40,315 bases of DNA from Polycladomyces subterraneus (GCF_030433435.1 NZ_JANRHH010000022.1:1-40315); one strand, 5' to 3'; positions 17,047 to 25,875 are shown, numbered from the stretch's first letter. The notes: generated from the sequence alone by a model not told the origin. Translations and numbers: made by a program.

Positions 17047-17565
17047 TCAGTACATCAGGATGGCCAGCAAGGCTCCCCCCAGAATGCCCAGGCTTTTGCA
17101 CATTTTCTCATATCGAGCCTGCTCGTCCCGAGCGTGCTGTTCCTCCGCCTGCAGATGAGCCATGGCCATCCGAATGTGTTGCAATTGGTCTTGACGGTCG
17201 GAGACCCCCAACGTCTGTCCGAAATGGAGCAGGATCTCCCGCTCCGGTTGACGCATGGCCGTTTGCTCCCAAATCGCCTCGATCGCCCTTCTCCAACATT
17301 CATAGGCTGATGCGCCGTCCAAGGCGCGTAAACGGGTTCCGCATTCCCAAAACAGCTTTCCCACAGAGGACGGTTCGCGATCGGCGATATGAATCATCAC
17401 TTCCGCCAGCGGACGTGAACCATACACAATCTCCGTTTCCAAAATGGCCAACGATTGTAGCAAGGCACGGATCTGGCGAGGTCGGTCAGCATACCGCTTG
17501 GCGACGCGAAAACCGGCGGTGGAGGAAGCGACCAGGATGAAGACGGCACCCAGCAGTTTCATCAT
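17047..17565 (-). CDS. spoIIIAB: Stage III sporulation protein AB
   Basis: The 172-residue protein has an N-terminal membrane helix (MKLLGAVFILVASSTAGF), a helical cytoplasmic body and a second hydrophobic segment at the end (LGILGGALLAILMY). The body contains the family hallmarks LAILETEIVYGSRPLAEVM and LHFGQTLGVSDRQDQ. It resembles type II secretion GspF-like platform proteins and is thought to partner the SpoIIIAA ATPase. Its ATG overlaps the spoIIIAA stop by four bases. Confidence 0.94.
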   Translation of the reverse strand: MMKLLGAVFILVASSTAGFRVAKRYADRPRQIRALLQSLAILETEIVYGSRPLAEVMIHIADREPSSVGKLFWECGTRLRALDGASAYECWRRAIEAIWEQTAMRQPEREILLHFGQTLGVSDRQDQLQHIRMAMAHLQAEEQHARDEQARYEKMCKSLGILGGALLAILMY

Positions 17566-18527
17566 CTTGCCCGCACCGATCGCTCCCGATCCATCCTCTT
17601 GAGCGAACTGTCATAAATCCCCTCGATCGTGCCGGGACGAAGGCGGCGACTCAACAACACCACCCGGGTGAAGACACCCTCTCGAATCAGCGCGGTCAAT
17701 CCGGGACGACGACAAATCTCATCCAGGGAACGTCCATGCGCCGTGACAAACAGATTCACCCCGGCAAAAACAGCTTCGTAAACCGCTTCGCTGTCTTCTT
17801 TGCGACCGATTTCGTCCACCACCAGAATCTCCGGGGACATCGACCGGATCATCATCATCATGCCCTCAGCCTTGGGGCAGGCGTCCAACACATCAGTACG
17901 CGGTCCGACATCATGTTGCGGAACGCCTCGTAAACATCCCGCAATTTCCGAACGCTCGTCCACAATACCGACCTTCCGGGGCTTCACGCCCCATTCCCCA
18001 GCGCTGGCGATGCGCGCGAGGTCGCGCAATAACGTGGTTTTACCGCATTGTGGCGGTGAGACGATCAGCACGTTTTCCACGCGATCCGGTCGAAACACAT
18101 AAGGGATCAACGGCTTCCCCGTCCCTTTCACCTGACGGGCCAACCGGATATTGAATCCGGTCACATCGCGCAAATGCTTCACTTTCCCGTTCTCCACCAC
18201 CACCTTCCCGGCTAAGCCGATCCGGTGGCCGCCGTCCACCGTCACGTACCCACGCCGAAGCTCTTCTTCCAATGCATAGAGGGAATGTTGGCTAATCAGA
18301 TTCAACAGTTTGGTGCAATCCTCTCTATTGGGGACATACGAACGCTCAGCATGGGTCCTCCATCTCCCTCCCGTCGCGACAAAACCGGTCCCTTCCGCTG
18401 TCACCACCTCCAACGGGCGGTTTTCCCGAATGCGAATCTCCTCCACGCGTTGCCGAACTTCCTCAGGAAGTGCGGCAATGACATCCCGTATGGACGGCGG
18501 GAGGACCGGTAAAATGGCATCCAGCAC
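17562..18527 (-). CDS. spoIIIAA: Stage III sporulation protein AA (ATPase)
   Basis: This 321-residue P-loop ATPase is related to secretion ATPases and powers the SpoIIIA-SpoIIQ channel from the mother-cell cytoplasm. Walker A is SPPQCGKTTLLRDL, preceded by the VENVLIV strand. Walker B is EILVVDEIGRKEDSEAV, and DERSEIAGCLRGVPQ is a family signature. The start is GTG at 18527, 8 bases after GGAGG. It is first in the operon, behind a SigE-like promoter. Confidence 0.96.
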   Translation of the reverse strand: MLDAILPVLPPSIRDVIAALPEEVRQRVEEIRIRENRPLEVVTAEGTGFVATGGRWRTHAERSYVPNREDCTKLLNLISQHSLYALEEELRRGYVTVDGGHRIGLAGKVVVENGKVKHLRDVTGFNIRLARQVKGTGKPLIPYVFRPDRVENVLIVSPPQCGKTTLLRDLARIASAGEWGVKPRKVGIVDERSEIAGCLRGVPQHDVGPRTDVLDACPKAEGMMMMIRSMSPEILVVDEIGRKEDSEAVYEAVFAGVNLFVTAHGRSLDEICRRPGLTALIREGVFTRVVLLSRRLRPGTIEGIYDSSLKRMDRERSVRAR

Positions 18528-18560
18528 GCGGAAAACCTCCTGTCCATGCGGGTTTTACCT

Positions 18561-18591
18561 AATCTATATGGCAGGCTTGTATCCTTTATGC
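18561..18591 (-). promoter_or_regulatory. SigE-type promoter of the spoIIIA operon
   Basis: On the minus strand GCATAAA (18585-18591) and CATATAGATT (18561-18570) are 14 bases apart. This fits the SigE pattern, with an ATA-type -35 and a CATA-type -10. spoIIIA is a SigE operon in B. subtilis, and the site is about 35 bases from the spoIIIAA start. Confidence 0.65.
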
Positions 18592-18600
18592 CCAAGCCCA

Positions 18601-18628
18601 AAAGAAAAAGCGGCCCAAATGGGCCGCC
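18601..18628 (-). terminator. Terminator of the CD1247-type gene
   Basis: GCGGCCCA/TGGGCCGC form an 8-bp stem followed on the minus strand by TTTTTCTTTT. It lies upstream of the spoIIIA promoter and isolates the operon from the gene before it. The 188 bases between this and the gene (18629-18816) hold no recognisable feature. Confidence 0.8.
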
Positions 18629-18816
18629 AAGGACGCAGGTCATCAGTCTTATTCATCTCCTCTAGCCATTTGTGATTTCGAGTGCGCCGTTGTCCCTCCT
18701 ATGACGCAGACGTTCACTGGTCGCGGAGTAGATCTGGATTTTCCGTTGAGTGCAGAGCGAAACGGGAAATCGGAGCCCGCAGGCCATTGTCAACGACCCC
18801 ATCCTCCGATCTCGGA

Positions 18817-19266
18817 TCAGGAAAGAGGCATTTGTTCCGTTTCCGACTCCTCCGTCTTCCGACCGGACTCATCATCATCATTGACGAGCAATACCGTATG
18901 ACATTCAGGACAAAGCACTTCATATGTGTCATCATCGTCGAAAATGTCATCATCGATCAACACTTGTTCCCCGCACTTGGGACACTCCATCTCAAAAAAT
19001 CCAGCATTCTCATCCTCGTCTTCTTCGTCGTCGTATACTAACAGCTCCAATTCGTTTAGGTCTTCATCCACCGCTTCCACGTACTCTTCCAATTCGCCCA
19101 ATCGCAGATTCAATTGATGCACTTCTTCGATTAAATCATCGACCAATGTCAACAGGCGGGAGAGTACTTTCCCCTCCATGCGCTGATTGATTTGACCCGA
19201 TCCTTCCATCATGCCTTGAATAAACGCGATATCCTTGTGTAAATCATTGTGCTGCATGGTATCCAT
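18817..19266 (-). CDS. CD1247-type protein with acidic region and zinc-ribbon
   Basis: This is a 149-residue cytosolic protein. The N-terminal helix IAFIQGMMEGSGQ and the coiled-coil LVDDLIEEVHQLNLRLGELE form the CD1247-type domain. A strongly acidic stretch (YDDEEDEDENAG) follows, then two CPxC pairs (CPKCGEQVLIDDDIF and CPECHTVLLV) that should bind one zinc. The family is common in spore-forming Firmicutes and often lies next to spoIIIAA, as here, but its function is unknown to me. ATG 19266 or GTG 19272 could serve as start; both follow AAGGAGG. Confidence 0.8.
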   Translation of the reverse strand: MDTMQHNDLHKDIAFIQGMMEGSGQINQRMEGKVLSRLLTLVDDLIEEVHQLNLRLGELEEYVEAVDEDLNELELLVYDDEEDEDENAGFFEMECPKCGEQVLIDDDIFDDDDTYEVLCPECHTVLLVNDDDESGRKTEESETEQMPLS

Positions 19267-19398
19267 GTTCACGTCTCCTCCTTACGAATCGACCTTCATT
19301 CCTATTGTGGTTTTTCTTCGACCGCGAGATTCGTGACAGTAAAAATCCGTCGATTTGGGAAGTCTACACGTGTACAGGTAAAAAGGAGGAGACAGAAA

Positions 19399-20682
19399 TT
19401 GCCAAATATGACGGTTGCATCCCCCAGGCAAAACAAGGACGCCTCTCGTCACCACTCATGGCGGGACATCTCTGTATTGAGTTCGGTTCCGCTTTTGATG
19501 GTGTTGGGGAATTCCATGATCATTCCCGCTTTACCATCGATTCGTGAATCACTGGGGATTACGTCACTGCAAGTCAGTATGCTGATCACTTTGTTTTCTG
19601 TTCCCGCAGGCATCATCATTCCTTTGGCCGGTATATTGTCCGACCGGTTCGGCCGAAAAATAATCATTGCCATCAGTTTACTGATTTATGGTGCGGGTGG
19701 GATTGTAGCCGGGTTGTCCGCATTCGGGTCCTATCCCCTGATGTTGACCGGTCGCATCATTCAAGGAATCGGGGCTGCAGGGACCGCACCAATCGCCATG
19801 GCCCTGGTGAGTGACCTATACAAAGGCAATGAGCGCAGTCAGGTTCTCGGCATGATCGAAGCAGCGAATGGATTGGGGAAAGTGATCAGCCCGATTCTCG
19901 GATCATTGATCGCCCTGATTTCGTGGTCGGCCCTTTTCTTCACCTTTCCTGTGCTGGTCGTTCCTGCTGTTGCCGCATTGTGGTGGATCATTCAGGAACC
20001 GCGGCGCGAAGGGGATGTTCCTACCTTGTCACAGTACAAAGATCATGTGATCAAAACGTTCCGTCGCCAAGGGAAATGGTTGTCGGTCGCTTTTTTGTCC
20101 GGCTCCGTTACGCTGTTCATTATCTTCGGAGTATTGTTCTACCTGTCCGATTTGCTGGAAAAACGATATGGGATCGACGGTGTGAGCAAAGGATTGATCC
20201 TGGCCATTCCGCTGTCGGCCATGAGCAGCACCTCCTATTGGTGTGGCAATCATATCGATCAAAACGTCAAACGGATGAAGCATTTCATTATCACTGGTCT
20301 GTTCACCGTATCAGTTGTCATGGCACTTGTGCCCTTCATCACCAACACATACCTTCTGTTAGGGGTTCTGTTTGTCGGCGGAATCGGTTCGGGGTTGGTT
20401 CTCCCTTGTTTAAATACCTTGATCACATCTGCGGTGAATACGACGGAACGGGGTATTATCACATCACTGTACAACGGTGTCCGCTTTTTGGGTGTAGCCA
20501 TGGGCCCTCCTACTTTCGGAGCTCTGGCCGACAGCAAATGGTGGTTGTTCGGTGGTTCTTCCGCCCTCACCGCCATCACGGGAATCTTAGCTGCCTTCGT
20601 GATTCATCGACCAAAACGACTGAGGGGAACGGGTGGTCAATCACGCCTCTTAATGCGCAAAAAACAACTTCAGCAAATATGA
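19399..20682 (+). CDS. MFS transporter, DHA1-type multidrug exporter
   Basis: The 427-residue protein has 12 predicted membrane helices. Motif A in the loop between helices 2 and 3 is intact (GILSDRFGRK), and GRIIQGIGAAGTAPIAMALV is the helix 4-5 region typical of drug:proton antiporters. The N-terminus is hydrophilic; the first helix starts at SVLSSVPLLMVLGNSMIIP. The start is taken as TTG at 19399, 9 bases after AAGGAGG; ATG 19408 is the alternative. It is divergent from the CD1247-type gene. The substrate cannot be told from the sequence. Confidence 0.8.
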   Translation: MPNMTVASPRQNKDASRHHSWRDISVLSSVPLLMVLGNSMIIPALPSIRESLGITSLQVSMLITLFSVPAGIIIPLAGILSDRFGRKIIIAISLLIYGAGGIVAGLSAFGSYPLMLTGRIIQGIGAAGTAPIAMALVSDLYKGNERSQVLGMIEAANGLGKVISPILGSLIALISWSALFFTFPVLVVPAVAALWWIIQEPRREGDVPTLSQYKDHVIKTFRRQGKWLSVAFLSGSVTLFIIFGVLFYLSDLLEKRYGIDGVSKGLILAIPLSAMSSTSYWCGNHIDQNVKRMKHFIITGLFTVSVVMALVPFITNTYLLLGVLFVGGIGSGLVLPCLNTLITSAVNTTERGIITSLYNGVRFLGVAMGPPTFGALADSKWWLFGGSSALTAITGILAAFVIHRPKRLRGTGGQSRLLMRKKQLQQI

Positions 20683-20786
20683 GGAGTGCCAATGGTCAAT
20701 TCAGTAGCCACTGAATTCGCGTGGAGTTCGACCCCTTTGACTGCAGTCTCTTTTTCTTTCTCCCGTTTGCGTTGACAACATTGGGC

Positions 20787-20813
20787 ACCGGACAACCGCT
20801 TCCGCATATCATA
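20787..20813 (+). promoter_or_regulatory. SigK-like promoter candidate of comA-comB
   Basis: CACC with its AC at 20787-20788, a 16-base spacer and GCATATCATA (CATA at 20805, TA at 20812) fit the late mother-cell SigK pattern (AC, 16-17 bases, CATAnnnTA). It is about 40 bases upstream of comA. The upstream TTGACA (20772) has no matching -10. Confidence 0.45.
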
Positions 20814-20854
20814 TCAAGGGTATGATCCTTGAGTAAGGAAGCGAGGAGAAACGG

Positions 20855-21667
20855 ATGAAATCGTTGCCGGTGATGTGTTGGCCTCAGAAAATGATTGATC
20901 CATCCGGCATCCGTCAATCCAAACCACGTACGACCGGATGCACGATGATACTGGACAAAGGCTTGGGACTTTCCGCTTTTCGTGATCTGGTTGCGTCGGC
21001 GGGAGAGTATATCGACTGGATCAAACTGGGTTTCGGCACGCCAGCACTGACCCCTATTCCGATTTTGCGAGAAAAACTGGCCATCGCGCAATCACGAGAG
21101 GTGATCTTGTATCCGGGGGGAACGATGTTTGAGGTGGCCCATGCCCAGAACCAGGTGGAACATTACTTTTCCGCTTTGGTCGAACTGGGGTTCACTTACA
21201 TGGAAATTTCCGACGGTACCGTGGATCTATCTCGTAAGGAGCGGGATCATTACATTCGTGCCGCCTTGGCCAACGGGTTGAACGTCATCACGGAGATCGG
21301 TAAAAAAGCGGACGGTTCGTTCACCCCCATCCCGCTGCTAACGGAAACTTATCACCGCGACCGTGATGCAGGAGCCGCTTACGTCATTGTCGAGGGACGT
21401 GAATCGGGGAAAAATGTCGGGATATACAATGAAAAAGGAGAAGCCGATCTGGATTACCTGTTCACCGTTCATGAACAAATCGGTTCTCGGTTTTTGATCT
21501 GGGAAGCGCCGCAGAAATCCCAACAGGTGCAATTGCTCCAAGCGCTGGGTCCCGACATACACCTGGGCAACGTATCTCCACAGGAATCGCTCGCGGTTGA
21601 AGCGCTCCGACGCGGTCTTCGCTCGGACACGTTTGCTATCGGACTACGCATGGAGCGCCAAGAATGA
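20855..21667 (+). CDS. comA: Phosphosulfolactate synthase (ComA / YitD type)
   Basis: This 270-residue TIM-barrel enzyme adds sulfite to phosphoenolpyruvate to give (R)-2-phospho-3-sulfolactate. Recognisable blocks are MILDKGLGLSAFRDL, YIDWIKLGFGTPALTP, LYPGGTMFEVA, YMEISDGTVDLS, ITEIGKKADGSF, VIVEGRESGKNVGIYNEKGE and LIWEAPQKSQQ. The ATG at 20855 follows GAGGAGAAACGG. It overlaps comB by four bases. No later coenzyme M genes are seen. In Bacillus the same two enzymes (YitD, YitC) make the sulfolactate stored in spores, so that is the likely product. Confidence 0.93.
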   Translation: MKSLPVMCWPQKMIDPSGIRQSKPRTTGCTMILDKGLGLSAFRDLVASAGEYIDWIKLGFGTPALTPIPILREKLAIAQSREVILYPGGTMFEVAHAQNQVEHYFSALVELGFTYMEISDGTVDLSRKERDHYIRAALANGLNVITEIGKKADGSFTPIPLLTETYHRDRDAGAAYVIVEGRESGKNVGIYNEKGEADLDYLFTVHEQIGSRFLIWEAPQKSQQVQLLQALGPDIHLGNVSPQESLAVEALRRGLRSDTFAIGLRMERQE

Positions 21668-22377
21668 TGCATATCTCCGTTTGTCCCCATGTGGATGAAG
21701 TACAAATGGACCGGCTGCACAATAAAACCGTCATCGTGATCGACGTGTTCCGCGCGATGAGCTGCATTGTTACCGCATTTGCCCACGGTACCACCCATGT
21801 TGTTCCACATGTCACTGTCAATGAAGCCAAACAATCCGCCAAACAGGACGGGCTGTTGCTGGGCGGTGAACGATACGGCAAACGCTTGGAAGGATCCGAT
21901 CTGGGCAATTCCCCCCGTGATTACACGTCTCCCCTCGTAAACGGACGGGGAATCGCCCTCACGACCACCAACGGGACGCGTGCCTTGATCAAGGCGTCCA
22001 AAGGCGCTCACATTTTGGTCGGCTGCTTTCTCAACGCGCTCGCTTGCACGGAACGGGCCTGTTCCCTTCAGCGAGATGTGGTATTTCTATGCTCCGGTAC
22101 ACGCGGCACATTTTCCCTGGAGGACGGGACAGCTGCAGGACTCATGATCGACCTCATCTTGAAAAAGGTTCCCCACGCGGTCTGCGACGATCTGGGCCAA
22201 TCCATGCAGGCCTGTTATTTGGGATGCCGCGATCGGTTGGAAGAATTCCTCTCATTGAGTCAGTCCGGTCAACGATTGCTGCGCATGGGAGCACAGGAAG
22301 ATTTACGTGACTGCCTGGAAGTGGACCGCTATTCGATTGTCCCTGTGTGGGAACAAGGTCGGATTATTTCCATTTAA
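21664..22377 (+). CDS. comB: 2-phosphosulfolactate phosphatase (ComB / YitC type)
   Basis: The 237-residue enzyme removes phosphate from 2-phosphosulfolactate to give sulfolactate. Family features are [20 protein letters not shown] at the start, [33 protein letters not shown] and [20 protein letters not shown]. Its ATG overlaps the comA stop (ATGA), so the two are translated together. Confidence 0.93.
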   Translation: MMHISVCPHVDEVQMDRLHNKTVIVIDVFRAMSCIVTAFAHGTTHVVPHVTVNEAKQSAKQDGLLLGGERYGKRLEGSDLGNSPRDYTSPLVNGRGIALTTTNGTRALIKASKGAHILVGCFLNALACTERACSLQRDVVFLCSGTRGTFSLEDGTAAGLMIDLILKKVPHAVCDDLGQSMQACYLGCRDRLEEFLSLSQSGQRLLRMGAQEDLRDCLEVDRYSIVPVWEQGRIISI

Positions 22378-22433
22378 TATTTTGTCCCCCTTGTACATAC
22401 AGTGATGGTAAGACTGTGGGACAGGGGATGGAC

Positions 22434-22892
22434 ATGAAACCGGACCTGTTGTTGGTGGCATTGATTCTCATCGGATTGGTGGGCCGATCTTCCATCATCG
22501 CGACAGCGGCCAGCCTGTTGCTTATCCTGAAGCTGACGCATCTGGAAAGATATTTCGGGGCGGTGGAAAGGCGCGGGATGGAACTGGGTCTGCTGTTTTT
22601 AACCATTGCAGTACTGGTTCCTTTTGCCTCCGGCAGAATCAACCTGCGTGAAATCGTTTCGGTTTTTTCCACTTGGCCCGGATTGCTAGCACTCTTGGGA
22701 GGTGCGTTGGCCACTTATATGAACGGGAAAGGGCTTGATTTGCTGAAGGTCGACCCCCAACTGATCATTGGATTGGTAATCGGCTCGATCTTCGGCATTC
22801 TGTTTTTGCGTGGAATTCCCGTTGGCCCGCTGATGGCCGCCGGGATCACCGCCTTTTTACTCAAATTGTTCCATTTGTTAGGCAAGGGGTGA
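22434..22892 (+). CDS. DUF441-family membrane protein (YtwI-like)
   Basis: The product is about 152 residues with four to five hydrophobic segments ([18 protein letters not shown], then a [19 protein letters not shown] helix, [35 protein letters not shown] and [17 protein letters not shown]). This is the DUF441 layout seen in B. subtilis YtwI; function is unknown. ATG 22434 has AGGGG at suitable distance; ATG 22428 is also possible. It lies 56 bases after comB and may be cotranscribed. Confidence 0.85.
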   Translation: MKPDLLLVALILIGLVGRSSIIATAASLLLILKLTHLERYFGAVERRGMELGLLFLTIAVLVPFASGRINLREIVSVFSTWPGLLALLGGALATYMNGKGLDLLKVDPQLIIGLVIGSIFGILFLRGIPVGPLMAAGITAFLLKLFHLLGKG

Positions 22893-22912
22893 TCGCAAGA
22901 AAAAAGAGGCCA

Positions 22913-23194
22913 TCATGCCCCTGTAGTCATATTCTTTGCACCTTTCGTTGCAGACGGTGCATCTGGCAACGGTTTTGGCTGCGGTGATGAGGGTTTCGCT
23001 GGCGGAATCAGTTTCGGTTTCGGTGGAACCTGCGGAATTTTCCTAGGATCCGGCTGATACTTATACCCATCGGTCACCTCGGACTCCTGATTTGCTTTCC
23101 TGTCAACATCTTCCCCAGCGTCCCTCCATATGAAAGCTCCGATTAGCACTGCCAACATTACTACCAACCCAATTCTTTCATGCTTTCCCTCCAA
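22913..23194 (-). CDS. Small proline-rich membrane-anchored protein, unknown
   Basis: 93 codons. An N-terminal hydrophobic helix (IGLVVMLAVLIGAFIW) is followed by an extended, Pro/Lys-rich tail (PRKIPQVPPKPKLIPPAKPS). The reading direction and composition look like a real exported or wall-spanning peptide. However, the start is a TTG at 23194 with a poor ribosome site, and I recognise no family. It is convergent with the DUF441 gene. Confidence 0.5.
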   Translation of the reverse strand: MEGKHERIGLVVMLAVLIGAFIWRDAGEDVDRKANQESEVTDGYKYQPDPRKIPQVPPKPKLIPPAKPSSPQPKPLPDAPSATKGAKNMTTGA

Positions 23195-23346
23195 CCAACC
23201 TGATTTTCTTTTACCAGTGGAAAAGGATTCATGATAAGGGGGGAGCAGTCAGATCGTGACGGCCACGCGTTATATCCGCGTGTGTTTCGGAGATGCCCTT
23301 TAATATCCATGATATACATAATGGAATGAAAATAATAGCTTTTCTG

Positions 23347-23370
23347 AGCCGGGGGAGCCACCCGGCTTTT
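23347..23370 (+). terminator. Terminator-like hairpin in the 23195-23521 gap
   Basis: AGCCGGG/CCCGGCT with a 7-base loop and four T. The 327-base gap holds no gene I can support. A CACGCG/CGCGTG stem near 23264-23282 is the only other structure seen. Confidence 0.45.
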
Positions 23371-23521
23371 GACGCTTTCTTCTCTCCAGCATTTCCCTCT
23401 GATGAAAACGTAGCGGGGAAATATCTACTGAAGCTGGGAGAACGTATCATGCTCACAGGACATAGGAGATAGATAATAGAAAATCGAATAGAAAGCAATA
23501 AGGTTATGAGTCGATCAATCA

Positions 23522-24003
23522 ATGAGACGGATGTTATTATTGTTTGTTTCCATGTTCGTTGTCGCTGGCTGTCAGGAACCCCACGCCCATGATGCGAAAG
23601 AACCACATCGCTTGCAAAAAAAAGAACAAATCGGATTGGACTCTCAGTTCCACTTTTCAGTCGGAAAAACGTACGATGATCGGTATTCCCAAATAATTAG
23701 GGGTTCTTTGCGATACTAACCCTTTTGTTGAGCGCCAGCCTGTAAAGTGCGCGTGGCACATATGGGGAGACCGATCCAGGTGGAAGAATGCATTGTTCGT
23801 TGTCCAGGGGGTCGACAAGAAAACTAATCAAACCGAATTCTTGTTTAGCACAACACTCAATTATGCTCCAAACCTCGGAGCAGACTACCATACCCCCTCC
23901 AATATCACTTTTTCCAAACCGGGACGTTGGAGAGCGAAGGCTTGAGAGAGTCACTTCCCTAAGCATTATTAAATTTGATAGAAGGATTCGTTGTATATCC
24001 TGA
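23522..24003 (+). pseudogene. Frameshifted lipoprotein gene (DUF4871-like)
   Basis: The start encodes a lipoprotein signal, MRRMLLLFVSMFVVAGCQEP, with lipobox VAGC (Cys17). The frame closes at 23719. From about 23697 the +1 frame continues the same protein: GVLCDTNPFVERQPVKCAWH, then IWGDRSRWKNALFVVQGVDK, a TEFLFSTTLNYAPNLGADYH segment and NITFSKPGRWRAKA, ending at a TGA near 23945. A last piece, SIIKFDRRIRCIS, lies in a third frame to 24003. The NPF..WHIWGD and NLGADYHTPS..GRW pattern resembles DUF4871-type lipoproteins of Bacillales. One base gained near 23690-23700 and a second lesion near 23945-23960 explain the breaks. Family assignment is from memory. Confidence 0.62.
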
Positions 24004-24022
24004 CGCAAGGAGTGTTGGATCT

Positions 24023-24298
24023 ATGGGTTATATCACCTTTCAAGAACGTCTCTATTTGGGCAGATATATTTCGTCACTGCAACGGACGACAACGGGGAAG
24101 GAACAGAACCTCAACCTTTCCATTTTAAATAAATTGGAGAATCCAGATCTCCCTTTTGAGAGAGGAGAATACAATTACCTGATCAATAAATTGTCAGATC
24201 GCCTTGAAGATGCTTGTGACTGCAGAAGCGAATATGAAATCAATTTACTTCAAAGCCTGATCATGAAATTGGAAAAAAGAATGGAATCACTTAAATAA
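24023..24298 (+). CDS. Hypothetical small helical protein
   Basis: 91 residues starting MGYITFQERLYLGRYISSLQ, largely helical and charged, with NKLENPDLPFERGEYNYLIN in the middle and a C-terminal helix LLQSLIMKLEKRMESLK. The ATG at 24023 has AAGGAG about 10 bases upstream. There is no signal peptide or membrane helix. I recognise no family. It follows the lipoprotein pseudogene and converges with the lyase gene. Confidence 0.5.
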   Translation: MGYITFQERLYLGRYISSLQRTTTGKEQNLNLSILNKLENPDLPFERGEYNYLINKLSDRLEDACDCRSEYEINLLQSLIMKLEKRMESLK

Positions 24299-24354
24299 CC
24301 TTCTTGGAACTCCCCTTCCATTGTCGTCTATGAGTATGATGGATCCAACCCGCT

Positions 24355-25875
24355 CTATGACGACAGCGTCGCCGTCAATTGTTGGATCCGTTCTTTCATC
24401 CTGTCCTGTGCGGACCGGATCCGGTTTTTGTATTGTTGCAGTTCAGTACGGTCGGCGGATAGTTTTTTTCTCCGATCCCGCAGCATCCTCGCCGCTTCCC
24501 CCGGGCTCGGTCCTCCCAAACATTTTCGCACCGCAATGAAATAGTTGGGATCCCAAATCTTTTTCAGCTCTTCTTCGGTAAAGGGTACCCCGTTCCCCAT
24601 CACCTCACGGGAGGCTTCTTCGATCAACTCCGGGGAAACCTCATCCAGCTCCAAACGACGTTGATAGGCTTTTTTTACGACGAGGCCAGCGATCCGGTGG
24701 GCAATTCGGAAAGAAGTCCTTTTCTTCCGAACCATGGCGTCGGCCAGCTCCGTGATCGTGATGTAATCTTCCCGGGCCCTTCTCATCAAACGCTCCCGGT
24801 TGACTTCCAGCGTGCTTACCACTGCATTCATCAGCTTTAGTACTCGCAGGGCTTTATCGATCGATCGGTACAGGTGAGGCTGAAGGTCATCCTCGGTGTC
24901 CACGATGTCGCCAAATGGTGTGTTGTGCACCATCGCAAAGACCGCCTGGGCGTCGGCGATGGCACTGCTGGCGATGGAACGGGAATGCTCCACGGAAACC
25001 GGATTTCTCTTTTGCGGCATAATACTGCTGATCTGAACATAGGGGTCGGCCACTTTGACGGCGTCGAACTCCCTGGTGCAGAACAACAGCAGATCCTGTA
25101 TCCAGCGACCCACGTTCGTCATCAGCACCATCATCGCCGCCGCCACTTCCAACAGATAATCTGCTCCGGCGATGGCGTCGTAGGAGTTTTCCACTATGCC
25201 TTCAAACCCCAGGTATTTCCGGACGGAATCCCGGCAGATGTCGAAACCGGATGTCGTAATGGCGGCGGCTCCCATAGGGCTTTGATTCACGGTGTGAAAG
25301 GCGGCCCAGACCCTCTTCGTATCCCGCCCCAGTACATCTTGGATCGCCAGGAGGTAATGACCGAGTGTGGTGGGCTGAGCCGGTTGAGTGTGGGTATAGG
25401 CGGGCATCACCGTCTCCAAATGCTCTCCGATCACTTCCAACAGGGATTCGCGGAGATCCATCACGACATCTAGGAGTTCCAGCAGCTGCTCGCGCAGGAC
25501 GAGACGATACATAGTCACCCCCATGTCGTTCCGGCTGCGGGCGATGTGCATGTTCCCCGCCAGGTCCGGTCCCACCTCCTCGGTCAGCCGTGCCTCCATC
25601 ATGAAAAACAGATCTTCATAGCGCGGATCGTACCGGAGGACAGCGGGATCGAGGGCGGCCACCCTTTCGATAGCATCCAGGATACGAGCAGCCTCCTCCT
25701 TCGACAAAATCCCCCGGTCACAGAGCATCAGCACATGAGCCCGGTGCACCTGGAACATAGCGGAAAACAGATAATCCCTCTGATAGTTGAAAACCGGTTT
25801 CAACAAACACTCCACATAGGTCTTTCCCGGAAAAGTCGCACCGTCTTTTTTCAACCACTCCTCCCGTTTGCTCAT
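24355..25875 (-). CDS. Argininosuccinate-lyase-like C-N lyase (aspartase/fumarase superfamily)
   Basis: The 506-residue protein has all superfamily marks: HIARSRNDMGVTMYRL (ASL region 1), MPAYTHTQPAQPTTLGHYLL (region 2, catalytic His side) and the mobile loop ISSIMPQKRNPVSVEHSRS with the serine base. The ArgH start (WGGRF) is missing, and region 1 lacks the usual HTGRSRNDQ wording. The C-terminus is longer, with a basic helix (RRKKLSADRTELQQYKNRIR). It is the last gene of a ROK/ABC operon, with no argG or other arginine genes nearby, so arginine synthesis is unlikely. By family chemistry it should release fumarate from an N-succinyl-type substrate; EDDS-lyase-like activity is one possibility. 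The ATG at 25875 follows GGGGGATG. Confidence 0.82.
   Translation of the reverse strand: MSKREEWLKKDGATFPGKTYVECLLKPVFNYQRDYLFSAMFQVHRAHVLMLCDRGILSKEEAARILDAIERVAALDPAVLRYDPRYEDLFFMMEARLTEEVGPDLAGNMHIARSRNDMGVTMYRLVLREQLLELLDVVMDLRESLLEVIGEHLETVMPAYTHTQPAQPTTLGHYLLAIQDVLGRDTKRVWAAFHTVNQSPMGAAAITTSGFDICRDSVRKYLGFEGIVENSYDAIAGADYLLEVAAAMMVLMTNVGRWIQDLLLFCTREFDAVKVADPYVQISSIMPQKRNPVSVEHSRSIASSAIADAQAVFAMVHNTPFGDIVDTEDDLQPHLYRSIDKALRVLKLMNAVVSTLEVNRERLMRRAREDYITITELADAMVRKKRTSFRIAHRIAGLVVKKAYQRRLELDEVSPELIEEASREVMGNGVPFTEEELKKIWDPNYFIAVRKCLGGPSPGEAARMLRDRRKKLSADRTELQQYKNRIRSAQDRMKERIQQLTATLSS

Noticed and set aside
16509-17540. Long open frame antisense to spoIIIAB-AD
   Set aside because: It is a shadow of real spoIIIA genes, rich in His/Arg/Asp, with no start signal.
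19366-19375. TACACGTGTA palindrome before the MFS gene
   Set aside because: Only ten bases long; too short to call an operator without copies elsewhere.
24316-24400. Rightward stretch reading IVVYEYDGSNPLYDD
   Set aside because: Looks protein-like over about 15 residues, but it overlaps the end of the lyase gene and has no start or continuation.
24355-25875. Calling the lyase argH
   Set aside because: The superfamily is certain, but the start differs from ArgH and no arginine genes are near, so the symbol would overstate the evidence.
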